Below are positions 8,147 to 16,060 of a stretch of DNA of 64,000 bases, one piece after another. The notes beneath the pieces are model-generated. The model ran no database searches. It saw only the letters and a list, made by a program, of their open reading frames with translations, and had not been told where the DNA came from. The stretch lies in contig CAIKEH010000040.1 of assembly GCA_903826405.1 (NCBI GenBank), positions 1-64,000 on the forward strand. The letters are read 5' to 3'. Origin of the DNA: an uncultured bacterium. GTDB taxonomy: Bacteria; Bacteroidota; Bacteroidia; Chitinophagales; Chitinophagaceae. Within the stretch, counting starts at the first letter, position 1, and the number at the start of each line of letters is the position of its first letter. Position numbers and translations under genes: made by a program.

Positions 8147-9694
8147 TCATTGCTTCCATGCATATATGGTCGTTGTCTTCTTGCCGAAGTCAAAACTCCT
8201 CATCCAATCCGCAGTAAGCTTGTCACCATCAAAGGTGAAGAGATATTTCTCGGAATGCGGACTCTCAATGTAACGTAACACCACTTCCAGAGTCTTGTCG
8301 TCCTTCCATCCATAGCTACCATCGAGCTTGGCGGGATATAAGAAAGAGAGATCTTCCTTCAATGGCGAGGTGAGCGTCTGTTGTGGTTTCCGCGTCAGGG
8401 TCTCCATCCATTTGCTTTTGGCGAGGTCGATGGTGTAAGAAGCCGTGTCCGTTGTGAGCGTGAAGTGGCAGACATCCCGATCAAAGTTGAAGGAATATCC
8501 TTTTATATTACTCGAATGGGTGGTTGTCAAAAAGACTTTCCCATTCAACCCCGATATCATGGATGAGCTGGTACTTGAAGGCACAGGGAGGGCGAGTGCT
8601 TGCAGACGGGATTGGAGCTTACTCCAGGATGGGCCATCCACATTCAGCTTGCCTTCCTTCATCGCAGGAAGAATGTATTCCCAAACCAGATTCAGTTCGC
8701 TTTGCATATCTGCCGTTTCAGAAGTGATGGCCATCACGGCATCCTGATCGGGCATGACGATCATATATTGCCCGAAGGCACCATCACCACGATATGCATT
8801 ATTCCGACAGCGCCACATCTGGTAGCAATAGCCTTGAAGCCAGTCGCTAGAATCCTTCTTCGATTCTGGCGCCGCAGGGTCCTGCATGATCTTCATGGTA
8901 CTGGCTTCTTGAACCCAGTTTGCAGGAAGTATGGTCTTGCCATTCCATTTTCCTTTCTGCAGGAAAAGTTGAGCGAATTTTGCCATGTCCTCCGTGTGTA
9001 TCCGCAAACCCCAACCACCCGAGTTAATACCCTGAAGATTCTCTTCCCAATCCACACCCACGATCCCCAGCGGGTCGAACAAACGGGGCTTCAGGTAATC
9101 GACCATCTTTTGACCGGTGACTTTCTGAACGATGGCGGATAGCATGAACGTGCCCATGGAATTATACAGGAAAGTGGTGCCCGGCTCCTGTAAGATGGGG
9201 GTTCTGAGAAATCCTTTAACCCAATTCGTCGTGAGCGCCCCTACTGTGCTTGTCGGATCGGGAATCATCCCGTCGCTCATCATGAGCAGATCTCGCACCG
9301 TCAGTTTATCCAGAAATGGCCTGATCGTATCCGGCTGATCCTGAGGGAAGAAGGAGATGACCTTGTCATCCAGATTCAATTTTTTCTCCTGGATGGCGAA
9401 CCCCACGGCTGTTGCCGTGAAACTCTTGCTGCAGGAATACATCGAGTGGCGCAATTCACTCCTGTATGGGTTCCACCAACCTTCGGCCACCACTTTGCCA
9501 TGTCGCATCAGGATGAAACTGTGCATCTCGTGCTTGCTGGCGGCGATGGCATCCAGGAATTTGATGATGCCGGCTGAAGATATGCCCTCTCTTTCCGGTG
9601 TACTCTTGGGGAGGGAACTTCCCTGACCCAAAGATGCCAGATGGAGTGATAAAACCAGGATAGTAATCAATGACATTGCTTTCAATACCGGCAT
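8147..9694 (-). CDS. secreted serine hydrolase, beta-lactamase (class C) family
   Basis: About 515 residues from the start at 9694 (MPVLKAMSLIT), which gives a clean signal peptide ending near LGQG; an upstream ATG at 9760 would only add a non-signal leader. The beta-lactamase-fold catalytic motifs are present: SxxK in YSCSKSFT and YxN in FLYNSMGTF. The C-terminal 150 residues form a separate beta-rich domain. Relatives are esterases, D-aminopeptidases and penicillin-binding-like hydrolases as well as true AmpC enzymes, so an antibiotic resistance role should not be assumed. It converges on the GH9 fusion gene with a 73-bp gap. Confidence 0.87.
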   Translation of the reverse strand: MPVLKAMSLITILVLSLHLASLGQGSSLPKSTPEREGISSAGIIKFLDAIAASKHEMHSFILMRHGKVVAEGWWNPYRSELRHSMYSCSKSFTATAVGFAIQEKKLNLDDKVISFFPQDQPDTIRPFLDKLTVRDLLMMSDGMIPDPTSTVGALTTNWVKGFLRTPILQEPGTTFLYNSMGTFMLSAIVQKVTGQKMVDYLKPRLFDPLGIVGVDWEENLQGINSGGWGLRIHTEDMAKFAQLFLQKGKWNGKTILPANWVQEASTMKIMQDPAAPESKKDSSDWLQGYCYQMWRCRNNAYRGDGAFGQYMIVMPDQDAVMAITSETADMQSELNLVWEYILPAMKEGKLNVDGPSWSKLQSRLQALALPVPSSTSSSMISGLNGKVFLTTTHSSNIKGYSFNFDRDVCHFTLTTDTASYTIDLAKSKWMETLTRKPQQTLTSPLKEDLSFLYPAKLDGSYGWKDDKTLEVVLRYIESPHSEKYLFTFDGDKLTADWMRSFDFGKKTTTIYAWKQ

Positions 9695-9913
9695 GATCGA
9701 TTTATTTATTGCTGTACGTTGAGGGCGTTGTTGTTTTGAATAGAAATGAATGTAAACCATATTTACGAAGCCGGAAAATCAGGTTGCCCTGGAAAGGGAA
9801 TATATCAGGGATCAAGATGTTCTGTGCGGATAAACGAAGCGGAAAGAGCAAGTTCTGGGGAGCAGGGGCTTTTTTGGCTACCTTCAAGAAGTGTTTCCTA
9901 AAATACCAGTGGC

Positions 9914-11602
9914 ATGAAGAATAAACGGCGTGAATTCCTGAAAAACATCAGTGCCATGAGCGGGGCTGCCATACTGGGTCCGATATCCACTATCGCCACT
10001 ACGCAGACCAAGGATGCCGATCCTGTTTCCCGGGTGAATGCGGACGGATCCATCTCCATAAACATTCTTCAGACCACAGACGTGCACTGTCAGATAGACC
10101 CCCATGATGAGATGTTCTGGGAATCCGAGAGGCCTGTTTTCCGTAAAACAGGCGGATATGCACAGATCGCAGGCTTTTTCAAAAAAGAAAGGGCAAAAGA
10201 TCCCGAGACTTTCATCATCGACACCGGCGATATGTTTCAGGGCAGCGAACTTTCCATGAAGACGACCGGGAAATGCATCGTTCCCATCCTGAATGCCATT
10301 GGCTATGATCTCTTCCTCCCGGGGAATTGGGAAGTCATCTATTACAAAAAGGTCATGCAGGAACTGTTAGGTGCGCTGAATGCGCCCAAGATCTGCGCCA
10401 ACATGTATCACGACCTTGGCGGGGGGAACCGGGGTGAACTGATCTTCCCGCCGTATCATGTCAGGTCGATCAAAGGTGTTAAAATAGGATTCATCGGGTA
10501 TACGGATCCGCTAGTTCCTACCCGACAACCTCCCAACCTGAGCAAGGGTATCGCCTATTCCAAGCCGGAAGAGAACCTCGCTAATTATGTGGATGTCCTG
10601 AGGAACCAGGAAAAATGTGCCGTGGTCATCATCATCGCCCACCTGGGCCTCTCTCAACAGATTGGTCTGGCGGACATGGAGGTTTGCAAGGGTGTCGATT
10701 ATATTCTTGGAGGAGATACACATGAAAGGGTACGCGTGCCCATTCCATGCAAGTATGCGAAGGTGGTGGAACCTGGCGCATTCGGGTCTTTCGTCGGTAA
10801 GTTGACACTCACGGTGAAGGACGGCAAGATGATCAGGGATGAATACGTACTACATGAAGTGGAGTCGGGAAAATGGCCGGCCGATACGGCGGTAGCAAAG
10901 CTGATTGATCAGGTTGAAGTGCCTTACCGAAACGAGATCGAAACTATCAGAGGATACAGCACCATACCCTTGTATAGATACTTTGTTGTAGAAAATCCGA
11001 TCGATACGATGGTTCTGGATGCACTGAAATGGCGGATGCCCGAGATCGACATCGTCCTTTCCAATGGATTCCGCTTCTGTCCGCCCAGGGTCACCCCGGA
11101 CAGCACGGGAAATATTCCGATCACCGAAGGATACATATTTGACATGTTGCCATTCGACTCGAACATCAAGACGGGAAAAGTGTCCGGGCAACAGATCATG
11201 GATTGGCTTGAGAAAGATCTGAACAATATTTTTGCGAAAAATTCCGCTGAGCGGATCGGTGGATGGATGGTCAAATTCAAGGGGATGAAGATCTCCTTTT
11301 ATGCCTATCACGAACTGGGGAATCGCATTCAGGAAATCACCATCGGTGGGCGACCTCTGGATGCCGGAGCCACCTATACGATTTGCGCCTGCGACAGGGA
11401 TGGTGATCCGGTGGACGTGATCTGCAGGATCAGAAAAGTGGCTGATACGAAGGTAGTCAGCTACACATTGCATTCCACCATGAGGGATTATCTGGCTGCT
11501 CATTCTCCAGTTACCCCATTGCCACCGGAGAATGCAAAGATCCTCGATGCGCCTCGAACATTACTCACCCAAGTGCGGGGAGTGGATTATCAATTCCGAT
11601 GA
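9914..11602 (+). CDS. Tat-exported metallophosphatase / 5'-nucleotidase-like protein with altered catalytic motifs
   Basis: A 562-residue protein beginning with a twin-arginine signal (KRREFLKNISAMSGAAILG). An N-terminal calcineurin-like phosphoesterase domain (about 48-290) is followed by a 5'-nucleotidase C-terminal domain (about 325-520; NPIDTMVLDAL, DIVLSNGFRF). Metal-ligand motifs D56-x-H58, D103TGD106 and H243 are present. Two usual catalytic motifs are altered: GNHE is GNWE (W139) and GGHTH is GGDTH (D268). A tryptophan in the GNHE position recalls SoxB-type thiosulfohydrolases (GHWE), so this may be a SoxB-like or otherwise specialised phosphatase. No sox neighbours are seen. Confidence 0.85.
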   Translation: MKNKRREFLKNISAMSGAAILGPISTIATTQTKDADPVSRVNADGSISINILQTTDVHCQIDPHDEMFWESERPVFRKTGGYAQIAGFFKKERAKDPETFIIDTGDMFQGSELSMKTTGKCIVPILNAIGYDLFLPGNWEVIYYKKVMQELLGALNAPKICANMYHDLGGGNRGELIFPPYHVRSIKGVKIGFIGYTDPLVPTRQPPNLSKGIAYSKPEENLANYVDVLRNQEKCAVVIIIAHLGLSQQIGLADMEVCKGVDYILGGDTHERVRVPIPCKYAKVVEPGAFGSFVGKLTLTVKDGKMIRDEYVLHEVESGKWPADTAVAKLIDQVEVPYRNEIETIRGYSTIPLYRYFVVENPIDTMVLDALKWRMPEIDIVLSNGFRFCPPRVTPDSTGNIPITEGYIFDMLPFDSNIKTGKVSGQQIMDWLEKDLNNIFAKNSAERIGGWMVKFKGMKISFYAYHELGNRIQEITIGGRPLDAGATYTICACDRDGDPVDVICRIRKVADTKVVSYTLHSTMRDYLAAHSPVTPLPPENAKILDAPRTLLTQVRGVDYQFR

Positions 11603-11949
11603 TGTGATAACGGTTCTGAACGATTGCAACATGCATTCCGTAAAAGCTCATGTCTCCCGGGCATGATCTGAATGGAATAGTCTGGAGACCTGTGGCAAGA
11701 GTATCAGGCCAGCTATGGCTGCGCCAGTCCTCACCGGCCACCATTCCGGATAATGGAATAAGACAAGAATGCCGAACAGGGGTTCGCCACCAGCAGCACT
11801 TAATAACTATGAAACCAAAAAGGTCGTCATCAAACCCATACGTTTGGCTTTTTATCTTTATTGAGGGGAATGCTGAATGCCCACGTAAAAGCAGGAGGTC
11901 GGCTTCCGGTTCAAATCACCGAACTTCATGAAGTTCACAAAACAAGGAT
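11603..11949 (+). other. intergenic region, no gene recognised
   Basis: About 350 bp between the metallophosphatase and the DUF885-like gene. A 93-codon open frame at 11650-11931 has no recognisable domain, poor composition and no plausible start context, so I do not call it. The region presumably holds the promoter of the downstream gene. No strong hairpin or tRNA is visible. Confidence 0.45.
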
Positions 11950-13578
11950 ATGAAGATGAAATGCCATCCTGTTTTTTTACTGATCCTCAACATGGTCGCG
12001 ATCTCTTCGCAGGCACAGACAACCTCCTTCGGTCCGGGACATCAGGTAGTCGTCGATCTGTACAGGGAATGGCGTGTGTTCGAAAAACCTCCGTTGGTTG
12101 ACGGTGCGCCAGACTATCGAGCAGAGATTTTCGATAAAAGACTTCCGAAATTCAGGGCTCTGCAGAAAAAATTGCTTTCTCTAGACACTACCGGCTGGCC
12201 GATTGAACAGCAAGTGGACTGGAATATCATCAGAGCGGAGATGAATGGTTTTGATTTCAATTACCGCGTACTGAAACCTTGGGCACGTGATCCGGCATTT
12301 TATAAATCGATCTGGACGGAAAGAAGTGATGTGCCTGCACACGAAGGTCCTACACATCATCTGACGACTGAACTTTGGACATATTCCTTCCCGCTGAGCC
12401 GAGACGTGAAAACCAAACTGATCAACGATTTAAAAGTGATACCACCGTTGAACAAGCAGGCCATGTCCAACCTTACCGGCAATGCGCGAGAACTCTGGAT
12501 CGCGGGTACGAATGATATCCGCATGCAAAGCACCGACCTCCGGGACCTTCTGCAAAAACCGGGCGTGAAAGGAGATATGGAATTAGAGAAAACAATCAAC
12601 GAGGCCATCACTTCCACCAATATTCTTGCCGACTGGCTGGACAAACAGGCCGCTTCCAAAACAGGAGCTTCCGGGATTGGCAAGGAGAACTACACCTGGT
12701 ACCAGCAGAACGTCAACCTTCTTCCCCTCACCTGGGACGACGAAGTGCTGTTGCTGAAACGCGAACTTGCCCGTGCATGGTCATCATTGAAACTGGAGGA
12801 ACAACACAACCGCGACCTTCCACCGCTCACTGACGTCAAGAACCCGGAAGAATACAAGGCCCGAGCGGAAGCATCCGTACACAACCTGATGGATTTTTTG
12901 AAAAAGAAAGAAATCCTGACCGTGAAAGACTATTTCGAACCTGCGGTGATGGAGCACATCGGGAGTTTCGTTTCTGCTGACAGGCGTAATTTTTTCCTGA
13001 TCACCTCACACCTCGACCCTCGCCCATTGTTCTCCCATTTTTATCATTGGTTCGAGTTGTCGAGTATGGACAATGAACCACATCCTTGTGAAGTACGAAA
13101 AGGCCCACTGTTGTACAATATTTTCGCTGCACGCAACGAAGGCCTTGCCACAGCGGTGGAGGAGATCTTCATGCAGGCCGGGCTGTATGATGACAGTCCC
13201 CGCAGTCGCGAGATCGTCTACATCATGCTGGCCAACCGTGCTGCACGCGGTCTTGGCTCACTCTATGCACAAGCGAACCTGATGACCATGGCAGAGGCTG
13301 GATCCGTTCACAAGGAATACACACCCAGGGGATGGATGAAGGTGGAGAAAAAGCTTGCTGCCTTCGAGCAGCAACTCTATCTCCGTTTGCCCGGATATGG
13401 CACAAGCTACATCACCGGGAAATACCAGATCGAAGAGACGATGGCCGACTATGCCAAACAAAAAGAATCAAAAGGAGAGTTTTTTTCGATCAAAAAATTC
13501 CTGGATAGCATCAACACCATGGGATGCATCCCCGTATCCTTGTCACATCAGGAATTGACCGGAAGGAAAGATTTTTGA
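11950..13578 (+). CDS. secreted DUF885-like protein of unknown function
   Basis: A 542-residue exported protein with a signal peptide (MKMKCHPVFLLILNM ... SSQAQ). The rest is mostly helical. The segment RNEGLATAVEEIFMQAGL, followed by REIVYIMLANRAARGLGSLYAQANLMT, resembles the EGWAxYxExL core of DUF885 proteins, a helical family related to zinc peptidases. No HExxH zinc motif is present. The family call rests on this pattern and the all-helical layout, so it is tentative. It converges on the M81 peptidase gene, 24 bp away. Confidence 0.6.
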   Translation: MKMKCHPVFLLILNMVAISSQAQTTSFGPGHQVVVDLYREWRVFEKPPLVDGAPDYRAEIFDKRLPKFRALQKKLLSLDTTGWPIEQQVDWNIIRAEMNGFDFNYRVLKPWARDPAFYKSIWTERSDVPAHEGPTHHLTTELWTYSFPLSRDVKTKLINDLKVIPPLNKQAMSNLTGNARELWIAGTNDIRMQSTDLRDLLQKPGVKGDMELEKTINEAITSTNILADWLDKQAASKTGASGIGKENYTWYQQNVNLLPLTWDDEVLLLKRELARAWSSLKLEEQHNRDLPPLTDVKNPEEYKARAEASVHNLMDFLKKKEILTVKDYFEPAVMEHIGSFVSADRRNFFLITSHLDPRPLFSHFYHWFELSSMDNEPHPCEVRKGPLLYNIFAARNEGLATAVEEIFMQAGLYDDSPRSREIVYIMLANRAARGLGSLYAQANLMTMAEAGSVHKEYTPRGWMKVEKKLAAFEQQLYLRLPGYGTSYITGKYQIEETMADYAKQKESKGEFFSIKKFLDSINTMGCIPVSLSHQELTGRKDF

Positions 13579-13602
13579 TACTGTATTCCTGTCGGGCGAA
13601 CT

Positions 13603-15153
13603 CTATTGCTCACCACCAGAAATGGGAACGAGCTTCGCCTTGAGGTCGGGATCTTTCATGTTCTTGTCCAACGGGTACATGGGTCTCTGGATATGTTTGT
13701 AAGGTAACCGCTCCAGATCCTGATCCACACCACCGGGGGTGAGGGCCATGATCCAGTCCGCCCGCATATCATAGAGTTCAGGTTGCAGATAACCGATCTT
13801 GACCACAACGATATCTGTTTTACGCGGAGCAAGCCCCAGACGGGTGAAGTCGGCTTCATAATGGTAGGGCTTTCTTTTCTTCGTAACGATGACGTGTACA
13901 CTACCCACCTGCACCAACACTTCCACTTCGGCATCCTTGTCGCCATACCGGATGGCTTCCACTTTCCCCATGATCCGGACGGGAGGAGCATAGCGGGAAT
14001 CAACAGCTGCACCGGCATAGCCATCAACCTGCCCACCTATTCCCGCCGAGATGGCTTTTTCGACCAAAGCCGGTCCGGGGATCGAAGCATAGATGAGTGA
14101 GGGGCCATCGAAGCGTTGGAATTCCTTTCGGTTCAGGATCTGCGTGAGCGTCCACGACACATCACCGGCACCACCCGCTGTGGGGTTATCACCCATGTCG
14201 CTTATGAAAAAAGGATGCTTATTGCTTTTCAGCGCACTGTCCATGCATTGTTCATAATGTAGTGTGGGGGCGACGAAATCAAATTCTCGTCTCGCCTGCC
14301 AGAAACTCTTTGCCAACATTTCTGCGTTCTCCGTGACGGCCTTCCTGTCATCACCGGTGACCATCACGGCAGCATGGTTGCGTTCCTCATCGGCCCAGGC
14401 ATAACCGATCCAGATGGCGGCGTCCGTGATCCCCTTCTGGCTCGTCAAGGGTGCGATCTTTGCATAAATGCTTTTTGCGGGTTCAATGCGGGTGCTCGTC
14501 TTCTCACCGGGTAGCAAGACCGGGATCATGACATAGGCCTTGAATCTGGGTTTGCCCTTGCCGGTGGTTATCCTATCGATCAGGTTCTCTACAGCGCGCT
14601 GCTTGGTCTCCATCTCATCTTCATGTGGCGCCATCCGGTAGCAGGTGATCAGGTCTGATTGTCCTGCGAGTCTCCAGGAGACGTTGCCATGAAGGTCCAT
14701 GCTCGTGGAGATGAGCGTCCGGGCGCCCACGACTTTTCGAATGCGCGTGATCATATCCCCTTCAGGATCCTCCAAACCCACCACGCTCATCGCCCCGTGA
14801 ATATCCAGAAAGAGCCCGTCCAACGGCAGGTGCCTGTTCAGGGAATCCAGTGTTTTTCCCAACAGCGATTCATATGCCTCTCGGGTGACCGCCCCTCCGG
14901 GCAAGGCATGACCCTGTATGGCAGGGAACCAATTGGCCTTTTTACGAATGGGGGAGTCGGGCGAAAGGAAAGGATAATTATCCAGTATCATTTCTCCATA
15001 ACTGGCATGAAAGGCTGCTTCATCGGTCAGTGCCGGAGAAAACGTACTCGATTCGATCGCAAGACCTGCAATAGCGATGCGTGGTTTCTGCTGCCCGTTG
15101 GCTATCAAGCAATGTGCCGTTAAAGTGAATAGCAAAAAGATCGATGAACGCAT
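13603..15153 (-). CDS. secreted M81 family metallopeptidase (MlrC-like)
   Basis: About 516 residues from the start at 15153 (MRSSIFLLFTLTAHCLIANGQ), which gives a good signal peptide; starts at 15177 and 15198 are also possible. It matches the MlrC (microcystinase C) family: RIAIAGLAIESSTFSP at the N-terminus, LFLDIHGAMSV, SMDLHGNVS and YRMAPHEDEMET, followed by an MlrC_C domain with DMGDNPTAGGAGD. MlrC hydrolyses linearised microcystin, but most relatives have unknown substrates and the fold is amidohydrolase-like. The signal peptide implies periplasmic action, unlike many relatives. Confidence 0.88.
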   Translation of the reverse strand: MRSSIFLLFTLTAHCLIANGQQKPRIAIAGLAIESSTFSPALTDEAAFHASYGEMILDNYPFLSPDSPIRKKANWFPAIQGHALPGGAVTREAYESLLGKTLDSLNRHLPLDGLFLDIHGAMSVVGLEDPEGDMITRIRKVVGARTLISTSMDLHGNVSWRLAGQSDLITCYRMAPHEDEMETKQRAVENLIDRITTGKGKPRFKAYVMIPVLLPGEKTSTRIEPAKSIYAKIAPLTSQKGITDAAIWIGYAWADEERNHAAVMVTGDDRKAVTENAEMLAKSFWQARREFDFVAPTLHYEQCMDSALKSNKHPFFISDMGDNPTAGGAGDVSWTLTQILNRKEFQRFDGPSLIYASIPGPALVEKAISAGIGGQVDGYAGAAVDSRYAPPVRIMGKVEAIRYGDKDAEVEVLVQVGSVHVIVTKKRKPYHYEADFTRLGLAPRKTDIVVVKIGYLQPELYDMRADWIMALTPGGVDQDLERLPYKHIQRPMYPLDKNMKDPDLKAKLVPISGGEQ

Positions 15154-15302
15154 GGTGGAAGGGTTTATGGTTTGCATGTTCAGCAGAAACAAAATCAATC
15201 GACATCACATTATGATCTACACTCAATGGAAGATGGTCAATTTATGATTAAAAAATCATTTCCCCTCGCAAGTGCGAAAACCGATGTACTGTCCAGGGCA
15301 TC

Positions 15303-15761
15303 TCATTTGCTGATCCTGTCGACGGTGGCGGAAACTCTTTCCCGCCAAACTTCAGGTATTTCGGAATAACCGCTTTTGCTGATGGCGGTCACCCAAACAT
15401 GAGGATCCTTGCTCCCCTTGAGTTTAGGATAGAACTTTTTACGGGAGACCACATTGCAGAAATGAACGAATGATGCGGTGGCATCCGGGTATGCCTTGTA
15501 TCGCGAACTGATGCCTTGCGTTTTTTTCAGGTCATTCTTTCCCTCCATGCCGAAATAGTTGTTCAGCATGTGACAGTTCTTGCTGGTGCCCGCGGCGGAT
15601 TCGATGATGGAGACGCTGAGGATCACCGTGGAGGGGATGCCGTATTCCGCGGATAAGGAGTCCGCCAACGGGGTGAATTTCTTCAGGAATATGGGCTGAC
15701 CTAGTGTTGTTTGCAGATTCGTAAGCAACAAAATCGCGGTAATCAGGACAGGTACACGCAT
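15303..15761 (-). CDS. exported glucosaminidase (GH73-like peptidoglycan hydrolase)
   Basis: A 152-residue protein: a signal peptide (MRVPVLITAILLLTNLQTTLGQ) plus one glucosaminidase domain. LADSLSAEYGIPSTVILSVSIIESAAGTS carries the catalytic glutamate expected in GH73/FlgJ-type enzymes, and NNYFGMEGKN and YKAYPDATASF are typical of the family. It would cleave N-acetylglucosaminyl bonds in peptidoglycan during wall remodelling. There is no LysM or SH3 anchor, so it is probably soluble in the periplasm. Confidence 0.88.
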   Translation of the reverse strand: MRVPVLITAILLLTNLQTTLGQPIFLKKFTPLADSLSAEYGIPSTVILSVSIIESAAGTSKNCHMLNNYFGMEGKNDLKKTQGISSRYKAYPDATASFVHFCNVVSRKKFYPKLKGSKDPHVWVTAISKSGYSEIPEVWRERVSATVDRISK

Positions 15762-16060
15762 TGTTAAATATTTAGATCATCCCCCAACTGCAAGAAAACT
15801 CATTTCAGATGGGATAGGTTATATCGGCCCATCGTGAAAAATAGTGCAAATCACCCGTAATTCACAATAGGAATAGAATCCGATTTTTTTCACCTGTCAT
15901 TCAGACTCTTCAGATTTGTTATGGAGGATGTGTTCATGAGCAGGTTTCTCGTCTTGCGAGATTCGAATGAAGAAGTAAACAGGATCGATCCATTGGTGAT
16001 AGGATTCGATATTCATTCGAGTCTTGGACTTTTCCCGTAATTTAAAGTTCAAGGCCAAAA
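15762..16060. other. intergenic region between divergent genes
   Basis: About 300 bp separating the minus-strand GH73-like gene and the plus-strand GH116 gene, so promoters for both must be here. It is AT-rich; I could not place a promoter or operator with confidence. Confidence 0.4.

Noticed and set aside
8147-9694. Antibiotic-resistance AmpC beta-lactamase
   Set aside because: SxxK and YxN are shared by many esterases and peptidases of the fold, and an extra C-terminal domain makes a true AmpC unlikely.
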